Shown here: piece after piece, positions 27,182 through 37,851 of the stretch
Position numbering within the stretch: position 1 is the stretch's first letter
Layout of the letters: each line of letters begins with the position of its first letter
Notes under the pieces: generated by a model
Seen by the model: the letters and a program-made list of their open reading frames with translations, nothing else
Database searches by the model: none
What the model was told of the DNA's origin: nothing
Origin: Antedon mediterranea
Lineage: Eukaryota; Echinodermata; Crinoidea; Comatulida; Antedonidae
Assembly: GCF_964355755.1 (NCBI RefSeq)
Contig: NC_092677.1
Location: forward strand, 9,878,601 to 9,942,600
Direction: 5' to 3'
Length of the DNA: 64,000 bases
Translations under genes and position numbers: made by a program

Positions 27182-27345
27182 ACCTAATGGTAGGGATGAC
27201 TTAATGGTAGGGAATTGTGTGAGAGGAATTGTGTGAGAGGAATTGGTTCGATCACTGTCTGTTCCATTGCATGTGTATCCATAGGCAAGATGCTTAATAT
27301 CCCATTTTATTCAGATGGAATGTAAAGCGGTTTACAATTGTAAAT
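27182..27345 (+). mobile_element. tRNA-derived SINE-like repeat
   Basis: An A-box-like TTAATGGTAGGG (about 27201) and a B-box-like GGTTCGATCAC (27245-27255) lie at tRNA-like spacing. They are followed by GTATCCATAGGCAAGATGCTTAATATCC, which parallels the TTGGGCAAG...CTTTA body phrase of many animal SINEs. Two small tandem duplications (GACYTAATGGTAGGGA-like, and GAATTGTGTGAGAG twice) disturb the tRNA part. It is a decayed copy. Confidence 0.6.
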
Positions 27346-27710
27346 GCACCATAAATGTTGGTAGGGTATACTGTTACAATTTTAAATGGACAATATTTGT
27401 TGGTACCAGACTATACTTTTGCCTAAACCTCAAAATGGAACATGAGGGCAAATTTATAACAGCCATACGCGCAGTACTTCCAGTCATGTATAGTTTGTCT
27501 AATGCGAAGATGTGTATATCAGCATGTGTTTGTACTTTTCGAATTGTACTTAGTAATATTGGTTTCGTTAATGGGCGATAGAATTGATTGATACCATTTC
27601 GGTAAGTAGTCAGCTGCCAGGCTGTGTTTGCGTGGGATATTTTTTTTGGTGTCAATTAAGAAGACAAGAAGGAACTTATTAATTTAAGAAAGACAATATT
27701 CCCGAACAGT

Positions 27711-27790
27711 AACTAACAGTAACTAACAGTAACTAACAGTAACTAACAGTAACTAACAGTAACTAACAGTAACTAACAGTAACTAACAGT
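27711..27790. repeat. perfect decamer array (AACTAACAGT)8
   Basis: Eight exact head-to-tail copies of AACTAACAGT are preceded by a partial unit. The lack of any mutation shows recent expansion and likely length polymorphism. Confidence 0.98.
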
Positions 27791-28777
27791 GTATACTGTA
27801 CGTTTTAATTTTTTTTCTTTTAGTAGTTAAACATACATATTTCTTGTTTCATTTTCTAGCCGGTTAATGTTGGCTTATCAATTGTCAATATCTACCGCGA
27901 TAGAAATTAGGAAGGCAAAATCGAGACTATTTTGGTACAATAGTTTTTGTACTATCCCGATACTTAACATTACAAAATAATGGTATCTACTATTTTTAAA
28001 CGATTATTGCACATAAGAACGAATAATTCGGTCTACTACGTCAGTACAGTTTTTATATACATCTGTAATGAAAGTGTTATTGATAGAAATTCATATACAT
28101 TATTATTACATTAGTTACAAACATAATAATTTTTTTCTAAATATAATTTATGACGAATTCTAAACTACTCATGAAAATAAAATGCATTAGATTTATTGAT
28201 TATCAATGAACCTCTTGGGAGAAAAAATGTAATAAAAATAATTAGTTATAGTGCCCATTATTCATATTTGTCCATTTCATTTTATATTGTAAGTTTAGGA
28301 TAACATCTGTCTGGCATTACATCAATTTTAGACAATGTTTTAAGTTGATTAATATTTGTAATGCTTTGTTTTTTGAAAGAACTACCTACCATTTTGAAAA
28401 TTATATTGTGAAACTTAAGTAATTGACAACTCTATATTGGTTATATTAATATTTAAGGTTGTACTGTCTTTAATAGACATAGGTAAACTTTATTCGTAAA
28501 AAATTAATTTTTTTTTGTTGCAAAATTGTCTTCCTTGATTCCTTTCTATAAATTATAGTTATTATTTTTATTTCCAGGTAAATAATTTTTCTGATTCAGT
28601 TTTCTGATTAAGATTCATCCAATTTTTCAGATCAGAACATTTATGGTGAGTTTGTCAAAAAAGACACTGCTTGGCATCCTATTGTATTCTTCATCAAGAT
28701 ATAATGCTGAACTTCAATACACATTCATTCATTCCACATTTATTCAGTTACATTTTTAGAAGCAATATTAGCTATTA

Positions 28778-28890
28778 AGCTCTGTCTACACTATCAAACT
28801 GTATGTGATGTGTCCATGTATGGACATGATAATGGCATATCACTACCATATATGGGCATATCACTACCATATTTGGGCATATCACACCTT
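28778..28890. mobile_element. MITE fragment with internal minisatellite
   Basis: It begins after TA with AGCTCTGTCTACACTATC, the same start as the element at 59819. It contains two to three copies of GGCATATCACTACCATAT, the reverse complement of the repeat expanded at 59850-60005. The opposite terminus is not recognisable. Confidence 0.6.
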
Positions 28891-29499
28891 TTTTGTCAAA
28901 CCGATGCACATTATTTCTTTCATTTTCAGTTGGTATCATTGCTTAAATATAGAAAATAAAGGTCAACTGTTACTTTGCAAATTGAAATGTAAATTTTGCC
29001 ATGTGATATAATGAATAGTTATTGTGTTATTTGTGACGCAGTTTATTGCACGCAGATCATTGCAAAAAAAGTAAATGTTGACTTATTTGGGACACCTCCA
29101 AGTAGAATATGGACCCCTTGATTACTTGCCAATGTTAATTGTATAGTTGCTGGTTGAAAAAAATAGGTAATTACAATTACTGTGTTGTAAGGGAACCAAT
29201 TGAAATTGGCATGATCAGTGTTATGCTTTTTATCTATATATGTTTAGCAGTTAATCATGGTTGTCTTGTATGTTTAACTTAATTTGCATATAGGTGCTGT
29301 TTTATAACAATTTTACAGAATTTGCATAAAATGAACTGGTACAAAAATGAACTGGTACAAAATTGAAAGCGAATTTTAAAGAACAATACTGCTAAAACTG
29401 CACAATATGTTATAATATTACTGACATAATCTAGGCTTAAATAGTATAAAAAAAGGAATTGTTATACGATTGCAGCAGATTGCATAGAGGTAATTCACT

Positions 29500-29652
29500 A
29501 TTAAATGGTGTCTGTCCATCATAGCAGGAGCCAAAGTGGGGCCCAGTACTTGGGGACCTCTACTAAATTTTGAAAATTGCAATGCAAATGATACAGCAGC
29601 ACATTTTTTAGGCTCTGGGCCCCCCATTTCAAAATCTCGGATCCACCATTGT
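29500..29652. mobile_element. possible hAT-like MITE remnant
   Basis: Read on the minus strand, the right end begins CAATGGTGGATCCGAGATTT and continues with TTGAAATGGGGGGCCC. This resembles the CAGTGGCGGATCC..GGGGGGCCC style of hAT termini. The other end is weak and no clear 8-bp duplication was found. Confidence 0.4.
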
Positions 29653-32175
29653 ACTAAGGTAGGATAAAGGTAGGGTAATATATCTATCGTACATTTTTAC
29701 AATGAGAAATACTTGAATAACTAAAATGAAATATTAATAATACAGACCTTTATTGAAATAATGATTAATATTAGGGTAATATAAATTATTAAATTGAGAG
29801 CCCCAGATGTGCATTCTTATGAAAAATAAAACAATAAAGCAGGTATTAACATGCAAAAGATTTGGCGATTATCCAGACTTCTTGTACATTTGCTGGTTCC
29901 ATGAGGCCTTGATGGTGCCTGACTAGTTGGACCAATTTCAACTTTAAATCAGCTGTATTCAAGTCGAATGAGTAATAGACAATTAAATAAATACAAATTT
30001 TTATTAAGAGCCAAAAGAAATCTGTTTTCGCTGGTTGCATGTTATTGAATCAATCTTTCACATATAAATAGTTCCAATACAAAGTTACTTATATTTGGCT
30101 TCCGTACACCAGGTGCAGAGTTTTTGTAACTGATAGCTCTAACTTAGTAGCATTAATTTAAATGCCAACTCTATGGTATGGTAACATTTTGAAAACTAAT
30201 TTGAACTTTAATATGTTCTTTTAAACCTTCATTTACAATTTCATTTTAGTTGCTTGCATTTTCCGACTAACTGTTTACCAACATTCACATCCAAGTTTAA
30301 ACAACAAATTGTCTCTGAAAACCAAAAGGTCCAAAATTAATTTTTACCATTAAAAAAACATTTTAAACACCAGAATTTCTGGAAAACCAGACTTATTTGG
30401 CCAGCCCAACGGTGTCCGGTATTGACAGAGTTTAATCGTTAATTATTAGAACAATATCAGTATTAATTTAACAGTGAAGTATATTTGATTAACAACAAAT
30501 AAAATCTTAAAAATATATTTAGGAACCATGGCGGTACGGTAACTTTTATATTTTCTAGGCCCCCAACAAACTATGATCGCCACGAACCACGCACTTCATA
30601 GCGTGACAAGAAAGCGCTAGGCCCCCTAAACATTCCATCGCGTGGTGAATTGCCGCATCTCCCATTGTCGCTATGGCGTGACGTAGCTCAAGTCAGACTT
30701 GCGTGAAGAAAATAATGTAATTTGTATACAGTTGTAAATAAAGATGATTTTCATTATTATAATTTATACCAATGTATATTTAATTAAGCTAATATAAATA
30801 TAGATATTTCATTCTTCAATATCTGGCCAATATAACAACTCAATGACTGTTACGTTTTTTATAAACATCGTTTAAAAACCATTTAGTCGACCATTTAGTC
30901 TGCCCCCTCCAGGACTAAAAAAATCGATCAAAATCCGTCTCGATTTAGTCGAGGTTGGCCTGATTTAGTCGGTGATTTAGTTGAAGTTTGGTTTATGAAT
31001 TAAAATGACGTCATTTTTTTAGTTTTAGCTCGAACTACGACTAAAGTCCGGTTTAAGAATACGGGCGTAAGTCTTTGTTTACTTTCGCTCGTGACGATTT
31101 TGCTGACGAAATGTAATCAAATTAATTTACCTGTTAATTTACGTAAACGTGTTGTTTTTGGCTCGAATTTTCGACTTAAAGTGAATAACTTTAATATTAC
31201 TTTGATATGGCCAATTTAAATTTATAATATTTTGACCTTCATTTTTTTGTGTTTCAAGGGACAATACATCTTTAAATATTTCACTTAACTCAATAAATAT
31301 TTCAGTATTTCCCTGTGTATTAGGAGATTTAAATTTAATTATAAGTGTTTACCTTAGGCTAAGCATGAATGGTGAATATGCCCACCTGTTCCCAACTAAT
31401 ATATTTGCTAAACAAGGAATGCAATGATAACACAATCAGAAATACTGCAAACTATCACCTTCATTTTCATTTTCATCTTCCTTAAAGATGCTCATCTTGT
31501 GCAACATTTAAAAATTTTAAATTGAATGCACAATGAAATGCCGTCCAAAGTTTTCCATATTATTATATGGTGCCCTGATATACCTGGAAATACTAAATTA
31601 AGCTGGTAGTATTGGCTTTATGGATAATGATCGTATACCAAATCGACTTTCGGCAAATCTGATGTAATCGATTCCATCGAGTTTGTCGCCCGATGTTGTG
31701 ATTTGTCACATGATCAGGTCAGCTGAGATATGGTCTGAGTTTCTGATGATAATGTTACATAATACCGGGATAGTTTTAACTAAAACTTTAAAACTCAATA
31801 TTTTATACAGTCAAATGAATAAAGATAACACCTTATTTATAAAATAATATTTTTTATTTTTGCATATGTTTTATAAACAATAGTATTATTGTAATTGTTT
31901 GTAACTACTGTGAAGTAGCTTTGAGTCGGGTGCGTTAAACAATTACAATACTGTTGGTGCAATACCCGCTGCTTACTTGGGATCAAATATAACTCTAGCC
32001 ATCAGAGGTCTGGAGGTGTGAAGGCCAGGCAAGTGATCTGGAGAGTTCTAGTCCACCTGAGAATTTTACTTTTTTTTAACATTCTCAATGTACTTCGTAT
32101 ATAAAAGTACAAATTCGTCAGAGCAGGGCATCTAAAACGTCTTACCAATTAAATTGTATTATTTTTCTAATAATA
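29653..32175. other. non-coding stretch
   Basis: No gene is supported. 30530-30710 is an island of higher GC with several CG dinucleotides and no family resemblance. 30875-31065 contains repeated ATTTAGTCG-type phrases in both orientations and may be a foldback repeat. Confidence 0.45.
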
Positions 32176-32695
32176 GGGTCATTCCATCTCAGTTCACCCA
32201 AAAAAAATGGAATTTTAAACCCTACCTCTTCCAATTTTGATGAAATTTGGTATATGGGTGATTCATAGCAATTAAAGCCAAAATTTCAAATTTTAACTTT
32301 ATCGGACCAACGGTTTTTGAGATATCGCAATTTAAATTTTCGTTTTTTACGCAAAAAAAGGCGCGGCCGCCACGTTTCAAAGAGCTGTATCTCGGGAACT
32401 ATAGGTTCGATTTTAAAAACAAAGGTATTTTTGTAAAGGGGAGACCATAAGGAACCTAAATATACTAATTGTGTGTGTTTTATGTTAATTTTAAGTTGAA
32501 TAAAACTTTGACATATATTTTGACCTTGAAATTGACCCCGTGGAACACGCCCGATTTGTTGGTGACTATCACGAAAAATGTAGCCCTACGTGTCAACTAC
32601 AACATATAAAAAAATTGGAGGGGTTTTTTTGTTTGTTTCCATGAAATTACAATTTGAAGTTGACATACCTCTTCCTTTTAGTGTATTTTTGGTGT
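32176..32695. repeat. left terminal inverted repeat (about 520 bp)
   Basis: It is the inverted partner of 34240-34742. The differences are a few substitutions and short indels near the outer end, indicating a fairly young element. Confidence 0.9.
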
Positions 32696-32975
32696 TGTTA
32701 TACTTTATACACAGTGTGAACACTAACTGTTAAGGTGTCTTATTGTTACGCTTTCTCATCAGGCCCACTTAAACAGTAGATATATTTTGATATGAGAAAT
32801 ACTGGGTAACTCACATACTTTTCAAATCAATTTTGACACATAGTTTAGTGTCCTTACTATGTTATTATGCACATTAACATATGCATAATAAGTGATTGCA
32901 GAGAACATACAACAGTTAACTGTATAGGCCTTTTTAAAGGTTGTCATCCCCTATTTAAAAACAAAACTACCAACC

Positions 32976-34138
32976 ATGAAAAAAGTTCATTATTTCACAG
33001 ATGGATGTGGCAGCCAATGCAAAAACAAATATAACTTTATTAACCTTTGCCACCACCAGGAAGATTTTGGTTTAGACGCCGAGTGGAATTTTTTCGCTAC
33101 ATCACATGGCAAGAGTGCATGTGATGGCATAGGTGGAACAGTTAAGAGGCTTGTCACTAAGAGAAGCTTACAGCGTTTGACTGAATGTCATATTCTCACA
33201 TCTCTCAGTATGTTCGACTACTGTGTAATTTTTAATTTTTATTTTATGTCTTTAGGCAATGTGGCCAAGGATTACCAATAGTGAACTAATCAGTGTCCTA
33301 TCAGATAGGTGGTAATCCCCCTGATACAGGGGCTATTGTGTGAACCAGTTCACTGGGGTAACCCCTACTCTTTTTCGAATAATGAACTGGGTTCTTTAAA
33401 GTACACACAGGTTATAACTGTGTACACTGGACCTACGGTTTATAGTCCTTATCCGAGAAGACTTGTTCCACCACCAGAACTAGGAGCGAGTCGGCCTCGA
33501 ACCCTTGCCGATGTTGTTCTTGGCTCTTTAGGTACGGTAAACGGCACCCCTGCCTTAACCGCTCGGCCATATGACTCGCTCATATGGACATTCCAGGCAT
33601 CAACTTTTTTCATGTGGGAATAGATGAGGTATCTACTGTGGAAAAAGAAATAAAGCCAAGATTCAACCTCACCCAGACCATCAAGGGTACATTACAATAT
33701 CATCGCTTTGCTCCTGTTTCTCTGGCACAGATGCAGGTCTACAAACTTAGTACCCAGATAAACCCTCCGGATGTGGTTGTGATTCAAGAATCTTTCAGTG
33801 ATGAAAATTAAATTGTTGCTGATACACAACCCACCATTATTAGACTTCAGAATTTTGTGTGCTGTAGTTATGATGGTGTCCCATGGATTGGTTTGGTTGT
33901 GGATGTCTCAGAAGAGTTTGGGGATTATCAAATTAAATTTATGCATCCTCATGGGCCAGCGAAAACCTTTTATTGGCTGTCCAAAGAAGACTGTTGTTGG
34001 ATTCCTGAATCAAATGTACATTGTATTATAGCCTCTCCGTTTATAAAATCCTCTTCGACTAGGAATTACAGTATTTCCCAAAATGATCGCCACAACATTT
34101 CTAAATACTGTTTGAATTGGCCAGATGACAAGGAGTAA
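32976..34138 (+). pseudogene. decayed transposase-like gene of the long-TIR element, interrupted by a SINE
   Basis: Three pieces on the + strand look like parts of one protein. 32976-33218 starts KVHYFTDGCGSQCKNKYNF and contains FFATSHGKSACDGIGGTVKR, like a family of transposon proteins that I know from cnidarians, arthropods and fish without a firm superfamily name. 33584-33811 contains DIPGINFFHVGIDEV. 33857-34138 contains DGVPWIGLVVDVSEEFGDYQ and ends at TAA/TAG. The pieces are in different frames, separated by the SINE insertion and further shifts, and the N-terminal half of a full transposase is absent. The Asp of TDG and the conserved HGK..DG block may belong to the catalytic part, but this is inference. 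It is not functional. Confidence 0.65.
33290..33583 (-). mobile_element. tRNA(Leu/Ser)-type SINE inserted in the transposase remnant
   Basis: On the minus strand the head (33580 down to 33484) folds like a long-variable-arm tRNA. AGCGAGT pairs with ACTCGCT as a 7-bp acceptor stem, the A box is TGGCCGAGCGGTTAAGGC (33552-33569) and the B box is GGGTTCGAGGC (33494-33504). The body holds a conserved central block (GGACTATAAACCGTAGGTCC and the GTGTACA region, 33386-33448), part of which reappears in CBFA2T intron 6 at 46564-46645. The 3' boundary and target duplication were not located, so the left limit is approximate. Confidence 0.75.
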
Positions 34139-34239
34139 AGGCCAGACATAGACAATTGTAACATTATAATGATATTTAGTTTGTAAATAAAATTATTTTT
34201 GGAATACATCAAATTGACATTGAAGTAATGCATGGACAG

Positions 34240-34742
34240 ACACCAAAAATACACTAAAAGGAAGAGGTATGTCAACTTCAAATTGTAATTTCATGGAAAC
34301 AAAGAAAAAAACCCCTCCAATTTTTTTATATGTTGTAGTTGACACGTAGGGCTACATTTTTCGTGATGGTCATCAACAAATCGGGCGTGTTCCACGGGGT
34401 CAATTTCAAGGTCAAAATATATGTCAAAGTTTTATTCAACTTAAAATTAACATAAAACACACACAATTAGTATATTTAGATTCCTTATTGTCTCCCCTTT
34501 ACAAAAATACCTTTGTTTTTAAAATCGAACCTATAGTTCCCGAGATACAGCTCTTTGAAACGTGGCGGACGCGCCCTTTTTTGCGTAAAAACCGAAAATT
34601 TAAATTGCTATATCTCGAAAACCGTTGGTACGATAAAGTTAAAATTTGAAATTTTCGCTTTAATTGCTATGAATCACCCATATACCAAATTTCATCAAAA
34701 TTGGAAGAGGTAGGGTTTAACTCATTGGGTGATCTGAGATGG
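34240..34742. repeat. right terminal inverted repeat (about 503 bp)
   Basis: Reverse complement of 32176-32695 with small indels. It ends with CTGAGATGG. Confidence 0.9.
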
Positions 34743-34750
34743 ATAATAAT

Positions 34751-37736
34751 AATGAATTAACAGTACAGTATTAATTTATAGTTCCCAGAGGGCAACCAGT
34801 TTCTGAAATTTAGTTGCCCTCTCAATTTTTAGTTGCCTACATAAATTGTTGGTTGCCCCTGAACCGGGAGAAACTGATTCACACCAGCGTTCTGAAAAGT
34901 AAATATAATAATAATAATTGAATGATTGCGTGATAAATGTGTTGAATATAATGATAGTTTATGGTAATTGGATAGTTATTAAAGGATGTTTCCATTAGCC
35001 TACCTATACCAGCTTAGTATTTTAATTAGTACATGTTTACCTATAATCAGGAAATTGTGATGGTACATTTGATTCACATGACTATGAAAGGGCATATCGT
35101 CATCCAGTTCACGTGTCTGCTTTATAATTGTTTTTTTGTTTCTGGTACCAGCATTATTTTCCACTGCCCAAGTTTAATAGCATTTTTATTATATAGGCTA
35201 TTAGATTTTAATTGGGACATCTGATGAAGGACAGCATCTAGGTTTGCTTTGTGAGAAAGTTAGATGGTAAGGAATCATATTGGCCGTCTTGATTGTGTCC
35301 TCGTAAGATGCTTTAACACGTCCTTCAAATAGGATGTTAAGCTGTAACTAAACCTCAATGAAGAGATAATATAATAGTTTATCCAGAAAAAATCAAATCA
35401 AATATAAATTTATAAACTCATAAAGAAATGAAATCTTTTCTTTCTCTTAAAATAGCAGAATCTCTTAAAAATCAAATTGTACAAGTTTGTTTCTTACTAT
35501 ATAATACTAAATAATATCCCTTTCACATTGCATACCCGAACTAAGAAACAGGACATCAACTCCAGTTTTTGTATGGAGTTTCGCAAGACTATATGAAAAG
35601 AGGTGTGAAATGCCTTGTAAGAGCTTGATAAGTTATGTATATGCACCAACATAAACAGTTTTATAAATTTTATCTGCCCAACCTTGTCTCATACAAAGAA
35701 GAATATATAATAATCTTATAATAAGAATCTCAAATGAATTTAATATAGCAAAAATTCAGTTTTTAACTGCAAGAACGATTGAAACAAACAAACCCTTGAT
35801 TGATTGATTGATTGATTGATCAATCGATTGATTTTTAGTGCAAAATGTTTTTATGGTCTCTGAAGAGCTGAGAGTAAAATGTTAATACAGTTTATCCAGT
35901 TTACAGAAGTAATTTTAAAAGTACTGTACTTTTAAACCTCATGATAAAACTTGATAACCTAACAAAAGAACGAATTGTGTACATTGGTAGAATTAAGAGG
36001 GTACTGCACAAGGAGTACCAGCATTCATCGTCACAAAAGTGTCTTTGTTCTAAACTACCACTAATTTCTCTTAGTATTATTACAACTTCTGCAGAATTAT
36101 TTTAATTATTTTAATTTTGACACCTAGGCATTTTTTTTTTTTCTGGTGTAATGATTTATTCTTAATTTTTTTAAATGAGTATTTTTCTTTTGTTTGTCTT
36201 ATCATTATTGTTTTATAACGGTTGTTAATTCAAATAAATTTTAAATAAATTACCGGTATGTAATTCTATTATTAATTTTTGTTTTTTATAAAAAAAATGA
36301 TAATCAATTTTCTTGATGTTATACCTTAAACTAAAAATGGTGAAAATAAAGTGGTGAACATGTAAAATTGCTTGTATTGTAATTTCTGAATTGTGGTTCA
36401 TAAGAAGCGTCTACTGTACTTCTCAAATCCTTAGTAATTGCCTCTATCTATCAAGTATAAGTGCTCATCGGTAACTATTTCACAGTGTGAAAAGACTTTA
36501 ACACAGTATTTACCCACATCCTTTTCCATTGTCATTCATATCCGTGAAAGTAAACAGTTAATTTTAATTTTGATTGAAAAACCATATAATGCTAAGACTT
36601 ACCGACTTCTATATGCCCTCTAGTTTCCTCAATCAACATTGATTTTTACGAAGGTGAAGGTAATAGCAATGCTAACCTACCATGGCGACTGTTATTAACG
36701 AGAAAAATCATTTGTTTGTTTAATGACCTTCGGAACTTAACTAAATTTATTCAATACTCATATATAAGGCACGTTCTAACATGAAGGTAGGACTACTTTA
36801 TAATATTTGTTTTAAAACAATGCTCTTTATGTTGTGGTGTAAAAATTAAATATTGATTATTAAATTTGTTTTGTTTTTATTCTGTAGCAGATCAAGGTCG
36901 TAGTCTATTGGTTTATTGTCCATCTGACATTGGAAAAATAATAAGTACAGTTATGTTAATGTAATAGCATATAGTTTCAACTGTACTAAAGAAAAACAAT
37001 ACTTGTTTGACCTAATTGACCTCATTGTTTACTATAGTATTATATTCCTCAGCTTTGTTAATTGATTACAATTCATTAATGCATTTCAATATGTATTAGT
37101 TGTTCCTAATTGTATTTAATTAACCAACTATCCTTTGCAATAAACAGTGATGTTAGCCCAACTAGCCTGATGTAAAAAAAAAGGGCCGAGGTAATCATGC
37201 AGCTGCAGCATATCCTAGGCACACCTGCTCCAGCTGGTTTAAAGAATAGGGTAATGTCTGTGGAATAATCCATTATTTTACAGGGGTGTATTCAGTAATA
37301 AACTCATTTGTAAACAAATCATAAAGCAAGAAAATATGTTCTTCTATACTTTATATATTTGGTATTTACATTATTCCTATCTTAATAATGTTTTAAAATG
37401 TTAGTTTAATATGGTTTGAATTTTGGATTGTTTGTTTACTTATGTTTAAACACATCTGTAAATAATGGTACAGTCTATATATTTCTACCAATGAATGTGT
37501 CCGTTGTATTGGGACATCTGCTGACTTTCTTTTGAAGGTACCATGTACGCCAGAGGGTACTAACACGACGAGAAAGACAAGGCAGCTATTTAGCATTACG
37601 ATTTCTATTATTCTATAACAAAAACTTTATAGTCACATGTGTACATGTGTTCCGTTGCATATATCGTCACTAACAAGACACGCCATTTCATACAGGCAGT
37701 CCAATTAATGCAGACTATCGTTTGTTTTTGTGGAGT
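34751..37736. other. non-coding, upstream of the proximal CBFA2T exon
   Basis: No exon is seen. A (TTGA)n microsatellite lies at 35796-35820. The region probably contains the promoter for the exon at 37809, but I see no convincing core promoter element. Confidence 0.45.
35796..35820. repeat. (TTGA)n microsatellite
   Basis: Six perfect TTGA units, followed by a short inverted continuation ATCAATCGATTGAT. Confidence 0.9.
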
Positions 37737-37808
37737 TGATTTAATAACGTACAGTGGTTGGTTTATTGTGGATGTGTTGCGTTCTATCTCATAGTTTTAA
37801 TCTATCTA

Positions 37809-37851
37809 ATGGTTACTACTGAAGGATCTAATATTTATTTGAGTAACACTG
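37809..37851 (+). CDS. CBFA2T: CBFA2T exon 1 (proximal alternative first coding exon)
   Basis: The ATG at 37809 is the first after an in-frame TGA at 37737. It encodes [14 protein letters not shown] plus one base, ending at CACTG|GTGAGT. Phase 1 joins exactly to exon 2 and makes a GAT (Asp) codon at the junction. Short, divergent N-termini upstream of the MPDSP motif are normal for this family, where alternative promoters are known. The start context has C at -3 and G at +4, so initiation is only moderately favoured. Confidence 0.7.

Larger units (their letters stand above)
32176..34742. mobile_element. DNA transposon with very long (about 0.5 kb) terminal inverted repeats
   Basis: The segment 32176-32695 is the near-identical inverted counterpart of 34240-34742. 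Examples are CCATCTCAG at both outer ends, AAAGAGCTGTATCTCGGGAA against its complement, and TGTAGCCCTACGTGTCA against TGACACGTAGGGCTACA. TAATAATA lies next to the left end and directly after the right end (34743-34750) and may be an 8-bp target duplication; the last 6-7 bases of the right terminus appear lost. The core holds remnants of a transposase, split by a SINE. The superfamily was not identified. Confidence 0.85.

Noticed and set aside
30530-30710. GC-richer island as a possible exon or CpG promoter
   Set aside because: No open frame with family resemblance and no splice or promoter motif; it may be an old repeat.
33484-33580. A functional tRNA-Leu or tRNA-Ser gene
   Set aside because: The A and B boxes and acceptor stem are tRNA-like, but the arm lengths are off (97 nt) and the sequence continues into a repeat body shared elsewhere, so it is a SINE head.
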